Shown here one piece after another: positions 24,636-34,493 of a DNA stretch of 47,691 nucleotides. The position numbers were made by a program, and so were the translations under genes. The stretch comes from Croceimicrobium sp965658275 (GTDB lineage Bacteria; Bacteroidota; Bacteroidia; Flavobacteriales; Schleiferiaceae). The notes under the pieces were generated by a model. It was not told where the DNA came from. It worked only from the letters and a program-made list of their open reading frames with translations, and searched no databases. Within the stretch, counting starts at the first letter, position 1. Each line of letters begins with the position of its first letter. Location: assembly GCA_965658275.1 (NCBI GenBank), contig CBFHRN010000011.1, forward strand, positions 1 through 47,691, read 5' to 3'.

Positions 24636-26186
24636 ATGAAACGTAGGCTATTACTAACAACGCTTAAAGCACTAATTCTTCCGGGGGCTATTTTTGCTAC
24701 AGGACCCCAAAAGGGAGATACGGACACGATTCCGAAGCCCAAAACATTAAGCCTCGAAGAAATTGATCTTCAAGATCACCCTTTAGCTGCGCGTTTAGAC
24801 AGCTTATTATTCAGTAATTTCTTTCAGGATAGTAGTCTTGTTTCCTTCGAAAACGATGGCGATAGCACCGTTTTAAATGCGAGCATGGTGCCAGATGTTC
24901 ACGATAGCATTTACGAGGCCCGCATTGCAGAGTTAAATGCTTTAACCCCGATGGATCTTGAGTACAATTCTGTGGTTCGAAATTACATCGACTTATATTC
25001 CAAGCGCCGCCGCGAGCAGGTAAGTCGGATGTTAGGCTTAGCCAATTTTTACTTTCCTATGTTCGAGCAAGCTTTGGATAAATACGACATGCCGCTCGAA
25101 TTAAAATATTTAGCCGTTGTAGAATCCGCCCTTAACCCAACCGCTCGTTCCTGGGTGGGTGCCGCAGGTCTTTGGCAATTTATGTACTCTACTGGGAAAT
25201 TAAATGGCCTTAGTGTTAACAGCTATGTAGACGAGCGTAATGATCCTATTAAAGCCACGGAAGCGGCCTGCAAATACCTGACTACGCTTTATGGGATTTT
25301 CGGCGATTGGAATTTGGCTTTGGCGGCCTATAACTCGGGTCCTGGCAATGTAAATAAAGCCATTCGTAGATCGGGAGGTCAAACTAATTATTGGTCGATT
25401 CGCCCGTTTTTACCCCGTGAAACAGCTGGCTACGTGCCTGCCTTTATAGCGGTAAATTACATCATGAATTACCATGAGGATCACCTTATTTTCCCTTCCG
25501 AAATCAAGCCTTCTTATTTCAGCACCGATACGGTAATGGTTAAGGAAAAAGTGAGTTTTGAGCAGCTTGCTTCCTTAATAGATATGAGTCAAGAAGAATT
25601 GGAGTTTCTCAATCCCGCCTACCGCTATAAAGTAATCCCTAAGGTAAAAGACAAGGAATATCATTTGATCCTTCCTTCTGAAAAAGTAGGGCTGTTTATC
25701 GCCAATGAAGACTCTATTTATAAGATTGCTGAGGCCCACTTCAAGCAAAACCAAAAGGCAGCTCCAGCTCTTGTTCAGATGAATGATCGCATTCGTCATA
25801 AAGTACAAAGGGGAGAAGTTTTAGGCACGATTGCCGAGAAATACGGGGTCGGGGTGTCTAGTATTCGTCGTTGGAATGGCTTACGCGGAAACACTATTCG
25901 CGTTGGACAAAGACTAACTATTTATCCTCGTCGTTTACCTAAGACTACAGTCGCTTCTAGCAGCTCTGTAGAACCTAAAAACACAGTAAAGAAAAGCACG
26001 AAAAGAACAGTTTCCAGCCCTGAAGGTGACTATGAAAATTACCAAGTACGCAATGGAGAGACCTTTTACTCGATTGCTAAAAAATACCCGGGTGTAAGTG
26101 CCCAAAATATTATGTCCTGGAATGGTATCCGAAATGCTCGAAGCTTAAAGCCAGGCATGACTTTGAAAATTTATCCTGAAGGCTAA
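24636..26186 (+). CDS. Membrane-bound lytic transglycosylase, SLT plus LysM domains (MltD-like)
   Basis: This 516-residue protein starts at MKRRLLLTTLKALILPGAIFA, a signal peptide; an upstream in-frame alternative start would add 17 residues with no benefit. The SLT domain (about 150-290) has catalytic Glu163 in VVESALNP, then GAAGLWQFM and ALAAYNSGPGNV. Two C-terminal LysM domains (RHKVQRGEVLGTIAEKYGV... and YQVRNGETFYSIAKKYPGV...) and a more degenerate one near 320 bind peptidoglycan. It cleaves glycan strands in the periplasm to 1,6-anhydro products. Its stop codon overlaps the next start (TAATG). Confidence 0.93.
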   Translation: MKRRLLLTTLKALILPGAIFATGPQKGDTDTIPKPKTLSLEEIDLQDHPLAARLDSLLFSNFFQDSSLVSFENDGDSTVLNASMVPDVHDSIYEARIAELNALTPMDLEYNSVVRNYIDLYSKRRREQVSRMLGLANFYFPMFEQALDKYDMPLELKYLAVVESALNPTARSWVGAAGLWQFMYSTGKLNGLSVNSYVDERNDPIKATEAACKYLTTLYGIFGDWNLALAAYNSGPGNVNKAIRRSGGQTNYWSIRPFLPRETAGYVPAFIAVNYIMNYHEDHLIFPSEIKPSYFSTDTVMVKEKVSFEQLASLIDMSQEELEFLNPAYRYKVIPKVKDKEYHLILPSEKVGLFIANEDSIYKIAEAHFKQNQKAAPALVQMNDRIRHKVQRGEVLGTIAEKYGVGVSSIRRWNGLRGNTIRVGQRLTIYPRRLPKTTVASSSSVEPKNTVKKSTKRTVSSPEGDYENYQVRNGETFYSIAKKYPGVSAQNIMSWNGIRNARSLKPGMTLKIYPEG

Positions 26187-27202
26187 TGAATCGCTTCCCC
26201 ATCTTCCTTTTAACTCTAGGCTTGGCCTTGTTCGGCTTAATTTCTTGTCAGAATACCAATAGCGAGGATGGGGAATCTACAATTGATCGGCTGTTCAATA
26301 GCAATACGCTGCCAGCCGCAAATGGTGGAATTTTAGACATCTTGGTAGTAGCGGAAGACAAAGTTTGGAACGGTACTGCAGGGAGGGCCTTTCAAAGTCA
26401 TTTTACAGCCATGACTTATGGGCTACCTCAGCCTGAGCCGCTCTATACGGTGCGCCAGGTTAATCCTCGCCAATTTAGTGAGCTTCTTCAAAGAACACGT
26501 TATGTAGTAAGCTTAGCGGTTGATGATAGCGCCTATTACAGCGTTGAGAAGAACCGCTGGGCAAAAGGTCAACTGGTTGCCTTTTTTCAGGCAGAAGATG
26601 AAATGGCCCTGCGTAAAATGATTTTGCGCAACAACAAATCACTGGACGAACTCATTACCGCTCAAGAGTCAAAGCGCTTGAGCGGCAAGTTAAAACCGCT
26701 TAGCCAGAAAGAGTATCCTGAGTTTTTTGAAAAGCATGGTTTACAGCTAGATATACCTCGAGACTTTAGCATTAGTGTGGCAGAAGAGGACTTAGTGGTT
26801 TATTGGAAACGCACCACGCGCAGCGACAATGGTATTATCATCCATGTTAGCGAATTACCCGCCGAGGAAGCGATTATTGGCAACAATATTATTCCACTAA
26901 GAGATAGCATCACCAAGCTCTATGTTCCAGGGTCTCGTGAAGGAAGTTACATGAAGGTAGAAGACCTCATTAAGCCTCAAATTGAAGCTACCGAATTTCA
27001 AAATCGATTTGCTCTTGAAACTCGCGGTCTTTGGCGAACAGTGGGCGATATTATGGGAGGTCCTTTTGTGAGCTATACCATTTATGATGAAGAGAATGGC
27101 CGCATGATTTACGTTGACACTTTCATGCTAGCTCCAGAAAAGAAAAAGCGAAAAAGCCTTTTTGAGCTGGAAAGCTTGATTCGCGAGCTACGAATACGCT
27201 AA
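26186..27202 (+). CDS. DUF4837 family lipoprotein
   Basis: This 338-residue protein has a lipobox LISC|Q (Cys21). The text ILDILVVAEDKVWNG, WAKGQLVAFFQAEDE and GLWRTVGDIMGGPFVSY matches DUF4837, a family I know only from Bacteroidota and without an assigned function. It overlaps the lytic transglycosylase gene by one base, which suggests a task in the cell envelope. Its 3' end overlaps that of the convergent recO by four bases. Confidence 0.88.
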   Translation: MNRFPIFLLTLGLALFGLISCQNTNSEDGESTIDRLFNSNTLPAANGGILDILVVAEDKVWNGTAGRAFQSHFTAMTYGLPQPEPLYTVRQVNPRQFSELLQRTRYVVSLAVDDSAYYSVEKNRWAKGQLVAFFQAEDEMALRKMILRNNKSLDELITAQESKRLSGKLKPLSQKEYPEFFEKHGLQLDIPRDFSISVAEEDLVVYWKRTTRSDNGIIIHVSELPAEEAIIGNNIIPLRDSITKLYVPGSREGSYMKVEDLIKPQIEATEFQNRFALETRGLWRTVGDIMGGPFVSYTIYDEENGRMIYVDTFMLAPEKKKRKSLFELESLIRELRIR

Positions 27203-27921
27203 GCTAGGATTTCACGCAGCACCGTCATCGACTTTAAGGGACCGAAATCGTGCAACTGCAATCGAAAATAATGTATCATATTATCCAAAGCTTGCCGGCG
27301 TAGGGTATTGCCTTTAAATGAAAACTCCTGCCATTGCTGCCACTCTAGGTTTTGCAAGGCTTTCCATAGATCAAGCTCTTCTCCTGCAACAAAATAAGGA
27401 TGATGAGGAGTCTCTAGTGCCAACTCACCTTGCAATAAATCCAAATAAGCGCCTACTCCTTCCAAATGAGGCTGAATACCTAAGTAGGATGTTAGGCGCA
27501 TTAAAAAAACGAGGTGAAAGTTTGATAACCCCTTTTCGGCTTTATCCAAATCGCGTATAGCGTCTAAAATAAATTGAAACATGGAAGGGTTCCCCTCTTC
27601 ATCGTTCAAGACCTTTTGCAGAAACTCGGCCATAAACAGACTCAAACAGGACTTAACCGGATCAAAATAAACTTGCTGATAAGGATAGAGTATTCGAGCT
27701 TCTCTTAAAGCTTTTAGTTCTCCTTTTGAGTTTTCTTGATAGACTAGCTCTAGGGCTTGCAGGGCCTGAAAATGAGCCGGCTTCAACCCTTTGGTGGACT
27801 TCTTGGATAAACTGGCAATCAAACCCAAGCGGCCGACTGTTGGCGCATACACATTGATAATTACGCGCTTATCACCGTAGGGTGTTGTGCGTAAAACCAA
27901 GGCCTGCTCCGTCTTCAGCAT
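27199..27921 (-). CDS. recO: DNA repair protein RecO
   Basis: This 240-residue protein has the N-terminal OB-fold of RecO (EQALVLRTTPYGDKRVIINVYAPTVGRLGLIA) and the helical C-terminal part (CLSLFMAEFLQKVLNDEEGN, LTSYLGIQPHL). The Cys zinc site found in some RecO proteins is not present. RecO loads RecA onto single-stranded DNA with RecR. It is coupled to porZ, whose stop codon overlaps the recO start (TAATG). Confidence 0.94.
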   Translation of the reverse strand: MLKTEQALVLRTTPYGDKRVIINVYAPTVGRLGLIASLSKKSTKGLKPAHFQALQALELVYQENSKGELKALREARILYPYQQVYFDPVKSCLSLFMAEFLQKVLNDEEGNPSMFQFILDAIRDLDKAEKGLSNFHLVFLMRLTSYLGIQPHLEGVGAYLDLLQGELALETPHHPYFVAGEELDLWKALQNLEWQQWQEFSFKGNTLRRQALDNMIHYFRLQLHDFGPLKSMTVLREILA

Positions 27922-30233
27922 TAGTTTAATATCATAATCTTGGTGACCTCCGTATTGAGTCCCAAATCATCAGTGATTAAAGCCAAGTAAATTCCCGAGC
28001 GTACTCTTTGGCCATCGAAATTATTGCCCGACCAAATAGCCTGACCCCCTTCGGCGATGGTTTCGAAGACAATATTGCCTTCTAAATCGGTGATTTTTAC
28101 CTGGGCATTGGTTACCAATCCACGAATGAGGATTGGACCACCATATTCGGGCGGCACTGGATTGGGATAAGCGAACACATCACTCATCGTTTCCTCGCCG
28201 GCCGTTGCTTGCCCTTGGTAAGAAACAATACCTTCATCGCTACCAAAATAGACCATCCCTGTAAGGTCGTCAATTTCAATATCTAAGAGGTTATTACTGG
28301 GTAGAGGGCTGTTTTCGCTGGAAAAGCGCAAAAGCTGTACACGTCCATTTTCATTGGTATAAAAGGCACCCGAATTACTGGTGGCAAACCACTTCTTATT
28401 ACTTCCATCCACTTCAATATCGGTGATCGATTCGGATCCCAGCACCCTTTCGCCATTGCCATCCCCATCCTCATCGATTACAATAATAGAAGCATCATAG
28501 CTTCGGTTTGCCTCAAAGATATTTTCAGGTGAAAACAGAACGGCTAAACCCTCATTGGTTCCAATCCAAATCTCACCATCTTGGTCTTCCGCAAAGGATA
28601 AAACTGTTGCCGATGGTAAATTACCACTCCCTTCTGAAGAGCTTAGCTTAGCCACTTCTGCCGGTTGCCCTTCTTCCAATCGAACCACAAAAACGCCATT
28701 ATTACGGTCTTGCATCCAAACCTGACCGGTAGTTGTAACCATAATTTTAAGTACATTGGCCCCACTCCCACTAGCGCCAAGCGAATAACTCTGAACGCTT
28801 CCATCAGGGCGAATGACTCCTAAAGGACGATCGGTTAAGGCATTCGTGAACCAAATATTTCCATCGGCATCAGGTTCCATGTCTGCATTACGATGCGCAC
28901 CACTACCTTGAATAGAAGGCAGGGCTCCTCCGGTGGAAGCCTCATTAATGATTCGGATTAAGTTTAGCTGATCCTCGGACACTTCTAGCTCTAAGATACC
29001 CGAACCATAGGAAGATGCGTAAATCCGATTAAGCTCAGTAGGATGTGGCAAAATGTCAATAATATCATTGTAATCGCCAAAGGCCTCTCGGTTAAAATTG
29101 GTCCAATCCAATCCGTTTAAACGGAAAAAGCCTTCTCCATTAAACTGGGGGGTTCCAACGGCGTCTAGCCCTCCTGGGGCCACCCAAATCGTGCCCTCTT
29201 CTTGCTGAAGACGTAGATTGTTTTTCGTTCGAGGACTATTGGGAACTACTGAAAAAGGGAAAATTTGAAAGACATGGAAAATTCCATTTTCAGCATCCGC
29301 AATCCAAAAGTTATTGGGATTAGAGCCCATCACCGCCGCTACCGGATTAAAGGCGGTGTCGCCAACCGTAGTGCTGTTCCAGTTTTTGATAAAGTCGAAG
29401 TTGGTGTCGTAAGCCCGTGCGCTAAAATTATTAACCACCACTAAGGCTCCTTGTGACTCGCGTAAATCGCGGTTATCGGCGACTTCGTTTTCTGTAAAAA
29501 ATTGCCATTGTCCTGAAGCATCTCGATAGTAAATAGAGTCGCCGTTGGGGGGTATATTTCGGTTCACAAAAAGCTTCCCATCAAAATAAGCTAGCTTATC
29601 AATCTCTCGGCTCATAGCCGGATCCCTCTTCCAGTTTTCAAAGAAAAACTTAGCACTATTTAAAGGCGCTTTATAGAGTCCGTCTGGTGTGGCCGCGTAT
29701 AAGGTATCATCATCATTTTCGACCTGACTCACCGCCAAGGTATTGCCATTAGCACCAATGATATAGGTTTCTCGCACCAAACCAGCCGCGATATCGTAGG
29801 AAAGGATTCCAAAATTAGTTGCGATATAGGCTACAGAATCGAGGACATGAATGTGATTAATTTGTTTTAAGCCGCTGTAATTGGAGGAAAGACGCAAGTC
29901 TGGGAAACTAGTTACTTCGCCATTTTCATAAATGTCCATATTCCCATTTTCATAACCTATTAAGTAGAGGTCATAGCGCTCACTGTAGGCCAAACAGCTT
30001 AAACCTACATCACTTAATCCATTTACCTTAGAAACCCTATTAATGCTGCGATCTACAAGTTCGTAACGGTACATTCCCTGTTCGGTAGCCACGAAGGCTA
30101 CACCGCCTTCTTCATAAATATCAACCGACTTGGCATAGGGTAAATGGTCTACCCATACACCAAGGTTATTGGAAACCTGAGCTTGGAGAAAAAAGGGGAG
30201 GCAGAGTAAGCCAATCCAGATGCTTTTTGTCAT
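27921..30233 (-). CDS. porZ: PorZ-like type IX secretion beta-propeller protein
   Basis: The protein has 770 residues from MTKSIWIGLLCLPFFLQAQ, a signal peptide; the frame is open 18 codons further up. Two seven-bladed propellers are suggested by repeats such as GVAFVATEQGMYRYE, DTLYAATPDGLYKA, GQVWMQDRNNGVFVV and GEIWIGTNEGLAVLF (two-component-regulator propeller type). A C-terminal sandwich (AYPNPVPPEYGG to TKIMILN) resembles a T9SS sorting-like domain. PorZ is part of the attachment complex that delivers anionic lipopolysaccharide to T9SS cargo in Porphyromonas. The recO-porZ neighbourhood is common in Bacteroidota. It is divergent from ricT. Confidence 0.85.
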   Translation of the reverse strand: MTKSIWIGLLCLPFFLQAQVSNNLGVWVDHLPYAKSVDIYEEGGVAFVATEQGMYRYELVDRSINRVSKVNGLSDVGLSCLAYSERYDLYLIGYENGNMDIYENGEVTSFPDLRLSSNYSGLKQINHIHVLDSVAYIATNFGILSYDIAAGLVRETYIIGANGNTLAVSQVENDDDTLYAATPDGLYKAPLNSAKFFFENWKRDPAMSREIDKLAYFDGKLFVNRNIPPNGDSIYYRDASGQWQFFTENEVADNRDLRESQGALVVVNNFSARAYDTNFDFIKNWNSTTVGDTAFNPVAAVMGSNPNNFWIADAENGIFHVFQIFPFSVVPNSPRTKNNLRLQQEEGTIWVAPGGLDAVGTPQFNGEGFFRLNGLDWTNFNREAFGDYNDIIDILPHPTELNRIYASSYGSGILELEVSEDQLNLIRIINEASTGGALPSIQGSGAHRNADMEPDADGNIWFTNALTDRPLGVIRPDGSVQSYSLGASGSGANVLKIMVTTTGQVWMQDRNNGVFVVRLEEGQPAEVAKLSSSEGSGNLPSATVLSFAEDQDGEIWIGTNEGLAVLFSPENIFEANRSYDASIIVIDEDGDGNGERVLGSESITDIEVDGSNKKWFATSNSGAFYTNENGRVQLLRFSSENSPLPSNNLLDIEIDDLTGMVYFGSDEGIVSYQGQATAGEETMSDVFAYPNPVPPEYGGPILIRGLVTNAQVKITDLEGNIVFETIAEGGQAIWSGNNFDGQRVRSGIYLALITDDLGLNTEVTKIMILN

Positions 30234-30316
30234 TCGAAATTTTCCTGGATAAATTGAAACGTTAAAAGTAGCCAAAAATGATGGCAAGGCCCTGAAAAAT
30301 GCAAATTGTGAAATGG

Positions 30317-30324
30317 TATCTTTG
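30317..30324 (+). promoter_or_regulatory. Minus-7 element upstream of ricT-gldH
   Basis: TATCTTTG is a perfect TAnnTTTG element 40 bases before the ricT start. No clear TTG was found at the usual distance upstream, so only half of the promoter is supported. Confidence 0.45.
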
Positions 30325-30364
30325 CGAGGATTCGCATATTAAAATGAACCAAAAAAGATTATAG

Positions 30365-31714
30365 ATGGGATGTGGAAGTTGTAGCACCTCTGGGATACCC
30401 AAAGGTTGTCGCAATAATGGTTCTTGCGGGGTAAAAGGATGCGAAAAGCAAACGGTATTCGATTGGTTGAGCGATATGGAGCTCCCAGGGAATGTATTGC
30501 CCTTTGATTGTATAGAAGTCCGTTTTAAAAACGGCCGCAAGGAATATTATAAAAATGTAAATGACCTTAAGCTCTACATGGGAGACGTGGTCGCCGTGGA
30601 AGGCAGCCCTGGTCATGATATTGGTGCCGTTTCTCTAACCGGGGAGTTGGTGCGCTTGCAAATGAATAAACGCAAGCTTAAGCCAGAGTCGCCCGATGTT
30701 CGCAAATTATACCGAAAGGCAAGTCAGCGCGACATCGACCTCTGGAAGGAAGCTCAAGACCGTGAATCGGCCACCTTAATACGAACTCGGGAGATTGTTA
30801 AAGACCTGAATTTGGACATGAAGCTTAGTGATGTGGAATACCAAGGCGATAATGCCAAGGCCACCTTCTACTATATCGCCGATGCCAGGGTTGATTTCCG
30901 TGAACTCATTAAAATTTTAGCCTCCGAATTTAAAATTAGGGTAGAGATGCGTCAAATTGGTACGCGTCAAGAGGCAGGCAAAATTGGTGGTATTGGCTCC
31001 TGCGGGCGAGAATTATGTTGCAGCACCTGGCTCACCGATTTCCGTTCGGTTAATACTTCCGCCGCACGTTATCAGCAATTATCGCTTAACCCAACTAAGT
31101 TGGCAGGACAGTGCGGCAAGCTTAAGTGTTGTTTAAATTATGAGCTCGACTCTTATTTGGACGCACTCAAGAATTTCCCGGATACGAGTAAGCATCTGGA
31201 AACTAAGGCAGGAAGAGCCTACTTCCAAAAGATGGATATTTTTAAAGAGATTCTTTGGTATTCTTTACCCGACGAAAGAAACGAATGGGTAGCCGTTGGT
31301 CTGTCAGATGTGAAGAAGATCATGGAGATGAATGAAAAAGGTGAAAAGCCGGAGGATCTTAAACATTTTGACGCCAATAAACCCAGCGAGAATATTCCCG
31401 CTTACGAAAATGTAGTAGGCCAAGATGAGCTTACCCGCTTTGATAATAAGGGCACGAGTTCCAATCGAGGGCGCAACAAACGTCGCAAAGGCAGGCCTCA
31501 AGCAAAGGCGCAGGGGCAGGGGCAAGGACAAGGACAAGGACAAGGGAAAGCAACCGGGGGTGGCTCGAAGCGTTCTTCCGGAAATACAAAGCCTCAAGGA
31601 GATACTTCAGCGGAGGCTAAGAGCAAGCCTAGCGCGGGTCGTAATACTAACCGAAACCGTCGTCGCAAACCGCGCAACAGCGGCGATCAAAATAAGGGAG
31701 GAAAAAATGACTAA
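30365..31714 (+). CDS. ricT: RicT / PSP1 domain protein with low-complexity basic tail
   Basis: This 449-residue protein opens with a cysteine-rich segment (MGCGSCSTSGIPKGC, then C21 and C26), followed by the PSP1 core with GSCGRELCCSTWL near 218 and GQCGKLKCCLNYE near 257. In Bacillus RicT joins RicA and RicF in a complex with 4Fe-4S clusters that promotes RNA processing. The C-terminal 95 residues (about 355-449) are low complexity, with Gly-Gln repeats and many Arg and Lys, and probably bind nucleic acid. The stop overlaps the gldH start by eight bases. Confidence 0.93.
   Translation: MGCGSCSTSGIPKGCRNNGSCGVKGCEKQTVFDWLSDMELPGNVLPFDCIEVRFKNGRKEYYKNVNDLKLYMGDVVAVEGSPGHDIGAVSLTGELVRLQMNKRKLKPESPDVRKLYRKASQRDIDLWKEAQDRESATLIRTREIVKDLNLDMKLSDVEYQGDNAKATFYYIADARVDFRELIKILASEFKIRVEMRQIGTRQEAGKIGGIGSCGRELCCSTWLTDFRSVNTSAARYQQLSLNPTKLAGQCGKLKCCLNYELDSYLDALKNFPDTSKHLETKAGRAYFQKMDIFKEILWYSLPDERNEWVAVGLSDVKKIMEMNEKGEKPEDLKHFDANKPSENIPAYENVVGQDELTRFDNKGTSSNRGRNKRRKGRPQAKAQGQGQGQGQGQGKATGGGSKRSSGNTKPQGDTSAEAKSKPSAGRNTNRNRRRKPRNSGDQNKGGKND
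31511..31546 (+). repeat. Hexanucleotide tandem repeat (six units) in ricT
   Basis: Units of the form CAGGGG or CAAGGA repeat six times and encode Gln-Gly pairs in the tail of RicT. The tract is in frame, so a change in unit number would alter tail length without frameshift. Confidence 0.85.
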
Positions 31715-32198
31715 GCTGAGCTACCTTATTGCTCTTTTAGGCTTGTTCCTTATTAGTTCCTGCGGGGAACGTCCGTATTACGAGTCCTACCTCGAAGTAA
31801 AGGAAGGTACATGGTATGCTGATAGCCTCGCAAGCTTTGAAGTAGAAATTGAAGATACGCTTAGCAGTTATCCCATTTTGGTGAACCTGAGAGCTAACGA
31901 TAAATACCCCTATGCTAATCTATTTCTCTTCCGCAAGATTTATTCGGAGGAGGGATTAGAGTACAGCGATACGGTTGAATTTAAAATGGCCGATGCTTAT
32001 GGGCGTTGGCTAGGTGAAGGCGTTGGAGAATTAAAAACGTTTACCCGCGTTTACAGAAAGGAGCCGCTGAGGTTTAACCGCGCGGGTACCTATCGATTTG
32101 AATTTATTCAAGCCATGCGAATGGACCCTTTACCAGGGATTGAAGATGTTGGCCTTACGATCTATAAGAACACTTATGGCGAAGAAGAAAACCCCTAA
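31707..32198 (+). CDS. gldH: Gliding motility lipoprotein GldH
   Basis: This 163-residue protein has a lipoprotein signal (SYLIALLGLFLISSC|G, Cys19) and the GldH core: WYADSLASFEVEIEDT, YPILVNLRANDKYPYANLFLF and the end PGIEDVGLTIYK. GldH is required for gliding and chitin use in Flavobacterium johnsoniae, and belongs to the gliding/T9SS-associated set. It is also found in non-gliding Bacteroidota. The ATG is preceded by GGGAGG, a strong Shine-Dalgarno-like stretch, unusual in this phylum. It overlaps both neighbours, ricT by 8 and the PBP gene by 23 bases. Confidence 0.9.
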   Translation: MTKLSYLIALLGLFLISSCGERPYYESYLEVKEGTWYADSLASFEVEIEDTLSSYPILVNLRANDKYPYANLFLFRKIYSEEGLEYSDTVEFKMADAYGRWLGEGVGELKTFTRVYRKEPLRFNRAGTYRFEFIQAMRMDPLPGIEDVGLTIYKNTYGEEENP

Positions 32199-34476
32199 AA
32201 AATTAGACTTTAGAGGACTGGTAAAAGCCTTTTGGCTCCTGTTTAGCGCAGGAGTTTTAGGCATTGTAACCATAGTTGCATTAGCAGCTATGGGAGTTTT
32301 TGGGCCCTTACCGAGTTTTGAGGAAATTGAAAACCCAAAAAGTAATACCGCCACCCAAATCATCTCTTCAGATCGTGAAGTATTGGGTAAATTTTATCGG
32401 GATAACCGCACCCACGTAGAATACGAGGATCTTTCACCACACTTGGTAAACGCCCTGGTGGCTACCGAAGACGAGCGCTTCTATGAGCATTCGGGCATCG
32501 ACTTCCAGGCCTTGGCTCGAGCGATTGTACGTATGGGTGCTGCAGGGGGTGGTAGTACTATCACTCAGCAATTGGCAAAGCAGCTTTTTACCAATACGGC
32601 TGACAATATTTGGGAGCGTATTCCACAAAAATTTAAGGAGTGGGTGATTGCCGTTCAGCTTGAGCGTCAATACACCAAGCAGGAAATTATTGCGATGTAC
32701 TTTAATCAGCTCGACTTCATCTACAATGCTGTAGGTATTAGTTCCGCTGCATCGATTTACTTTAATACCACCACCGATAGCTTAAGCCTAGAGCAAGCGG
32801 CTGTTTTAGTGGGCATGGCAAAGAACCCTGCTTATTACAACCCTCGACGTAATATGGAGCGGATGATTCGCCGCAGAAATGTAGTATATGCGCAAATGCT
32901 TCGCAATGAAATGATTACCCAGGAAGCCTTTGATACATTAAAGGCTAAGCCGATCAAGCTCGACTTTCGTCGACAAGGCCATACGCATGGGATCGCCCCT
33001 TACTTCAGAGAGTATCTTCGTCAGTACATGAAAGAGTGGATAGCAGAAAATCCAAAACCTGATGGCAGTGAATACAATTTGTATACGGATGGTTTAAAAA
33101 TCTACACCACTATTGATTCCCGCATGCAGGCCTATGCCGAAGAAGCTGTTACCGAGCACATGAGTAATCTGCAGCGGGTATTTTTTAAGATGGAAAAGAA
33201 TCGCCGTAGTGCCCCTTTCCATTCGGTGACGCAAGATCAAATTGATCGATTATTAGAACAAGCAAAAAGGCGCACACCAAGATACCGCTACCTAAAAAAA
33301 CTAGGAGCCTCTAAAGACAGTATCGATGAAGTCTTTAATACACCCGTGCCGATGAGTATCTTCTCCTGGCAAGGGGATATCGATACCCTAATATCACCGA
33401 TGGACTCCATCCGCTACTATAAGCATTTTTACCAAGCAGGCTTGTTATCTGTGGAGCCCCAAACAGGCTTTATCAAAGCATGGGTAGGGGGAATCGATTT
33501 CAACCACTTTAAGTACGACCATGTAAAGCAGGGTAAACGACAAGCAGGCTCTCTTTTTAAGCCCTTTGTTTACGCAACAGCGATACGTCAAAAGGGTTAT
33601 TCACCCTGTTTTGAAGTCCCGAATGTTCGCACCTGTATCGAAAAAGGACAGTTTAATCTTTTAAAGGACTGGTGTCCGGAAAACTCGGATAAAGAGTATG
33701 GAGGCGTATTCACACTAAAGGCAGCTTTGGCCAACTCTATGAATACGGTTACGACCTATCTCATGAAACAAATTGGCCCCGTGCCCGTGATTCGCCTTTT
33801 GCGTGAAATGGGTGTTGAGGGAGATATCGACCCCCAGCCCTCTATTGCCCTGGGAACCGTGGATTTATCTATTTACGATATGGTCGGTACCTACACCACT
33901 TTCGCCAATAAAGGGGTTTACACCGAGCCCATATTCGTGACACGTATTGAGGACCGAAACGGCGTTATTCTTCAAGAATTTAGCCCGCAGACCAATGAAG
34001 TAATGAGTGAGCAAGACGCCTATGTGGTGACCGATTTATTGAAAGGGGTTACCACTAGTGGTACTGGGGTGCGCTTAAGAGCGTCTTGGGGTACTTACAT
34101 GAATGACGTAGTAACGGGCTTCCCTTGGGATTTTAAAAACCCTATCGCCGGAAAAACCGGAACCACCCAAAACAACTCTGATGGTTGGTTTATGGGTATG
34201 GTTCCTAATTTAATTACGGGCGTTTGGGCTGGCTGTGAAGATCGCGCGGCACATTTCGGCGCGACCTATTATGGACAAGGCGCAACCGTAGCTTTACCGG
34301 TTTGGGCACTCTTCATGCAAAAATGTTATGCCAATTCAAGCTTGGGGATTTCCTTAGCCGATTTTGAAAAACCAATTGATCCTCTTAGTATTGAACTAAA
34401 TTGTGATCGCTATAAAACCGCTTTAGGTCAGGATTCGACCAGCATCGAATTGGGCGACCCACAGTTTAATTATTGA
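32176..34476 (+). CDS. Class A penicillin-binding protein (PBP1a-like)
   Basis: With the start at MAKKKTPKKLDFRG the protein has 766 residues; an in-frame ATG 26 codons upstream lies inside gldH. One membrane helix (about 16-40) precedes the GT51 transglycosylase domain with catalytic Glu98 (EDERFYEHSGID) and GGSTITQQLAKQLF. The transpeptidase domain has S459-LFK (SxxK), S521-MN (SxN) and K660-TGT (KTG). It polymerises and cross-links peptidoglycan at the outer face of the inner membrane. The gene overlaps gldH, and that order (gldH then PBP1A) is frequent in Bacteroidota. Confidence 0.95.
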   Translation: MAKKKTPKKLDFRGLVKAFWLLFSAGVLGIVTIVALAAMGVFGPLPSFEEIENPKSNTATQIISSDREVLGKFYRDNRTHVEYEDLSPHLVNALVATEDERFYEHSGIDFQALARAIVRMGAAGGGSTITQQLAKQLFTNTADNIWERIPQKFKEWVIAVQLERQYTKQEIIAMYFNQLDFIYNAVGISSAASIYFNTTTDSLSLEQAAVLVGMAKNPAYYNPRRNMERMIRRRNVVYAQMLRNEMITQEAFDTLKAKPIKLDFRRQGHTHGIAPYFREYLRQYMKEWIAENPKPDGSEYNLYTDGLKIYTTIDSRMQAYAEEAVTEHMSNLQRVFFKMEKNRRSAPFHSVTQDQIDRLLEQAKRRTPRYRYLKKLGASKDSIDEVFNTPVPMSIFSWQGDIDTLISPMDSIRYYKHFYQAGLLSVEPQTGFIKAWVGGIDFNHFKYDHVKQGKRQAGSLFKPFVYATAIRQKGYSPCFEVPNVRTCIEKGQFNLLKDWCPENSDKEYGGVFTLKAALANSMNTVTTYLMKQIGPVPVIRLLREMGVEGDIDPQPSIALGTVDLSIYDMVGTYTTFANKGVYTEPIFVTRIEDRNGVILQEFSPQTNEVMSEQDAYVVTDLLKGVTTSGTGVRLRASWGTYMNDVVTGFPWDFKNPIAGKTGTTQNNSDGWFMGMVPNLITGVWAGCEDRAAHFGATYYGQGATVALPVWALFMQKCYANSSLGISLADFEKPIDPLSIELNCDRYKTALGQDSTSIELGDPQFNY

Positions 34477-34493
34477 TTTTAATTCCGACCGCT

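Noticed and set aside
31425..31706. Longer start for gldH inside ricT
   Set aside because: The upstream part is the shifted frame of the basic RicT tail; the ATG at 31707 gives a proper lipoprotein signal and follows GGGAGG.
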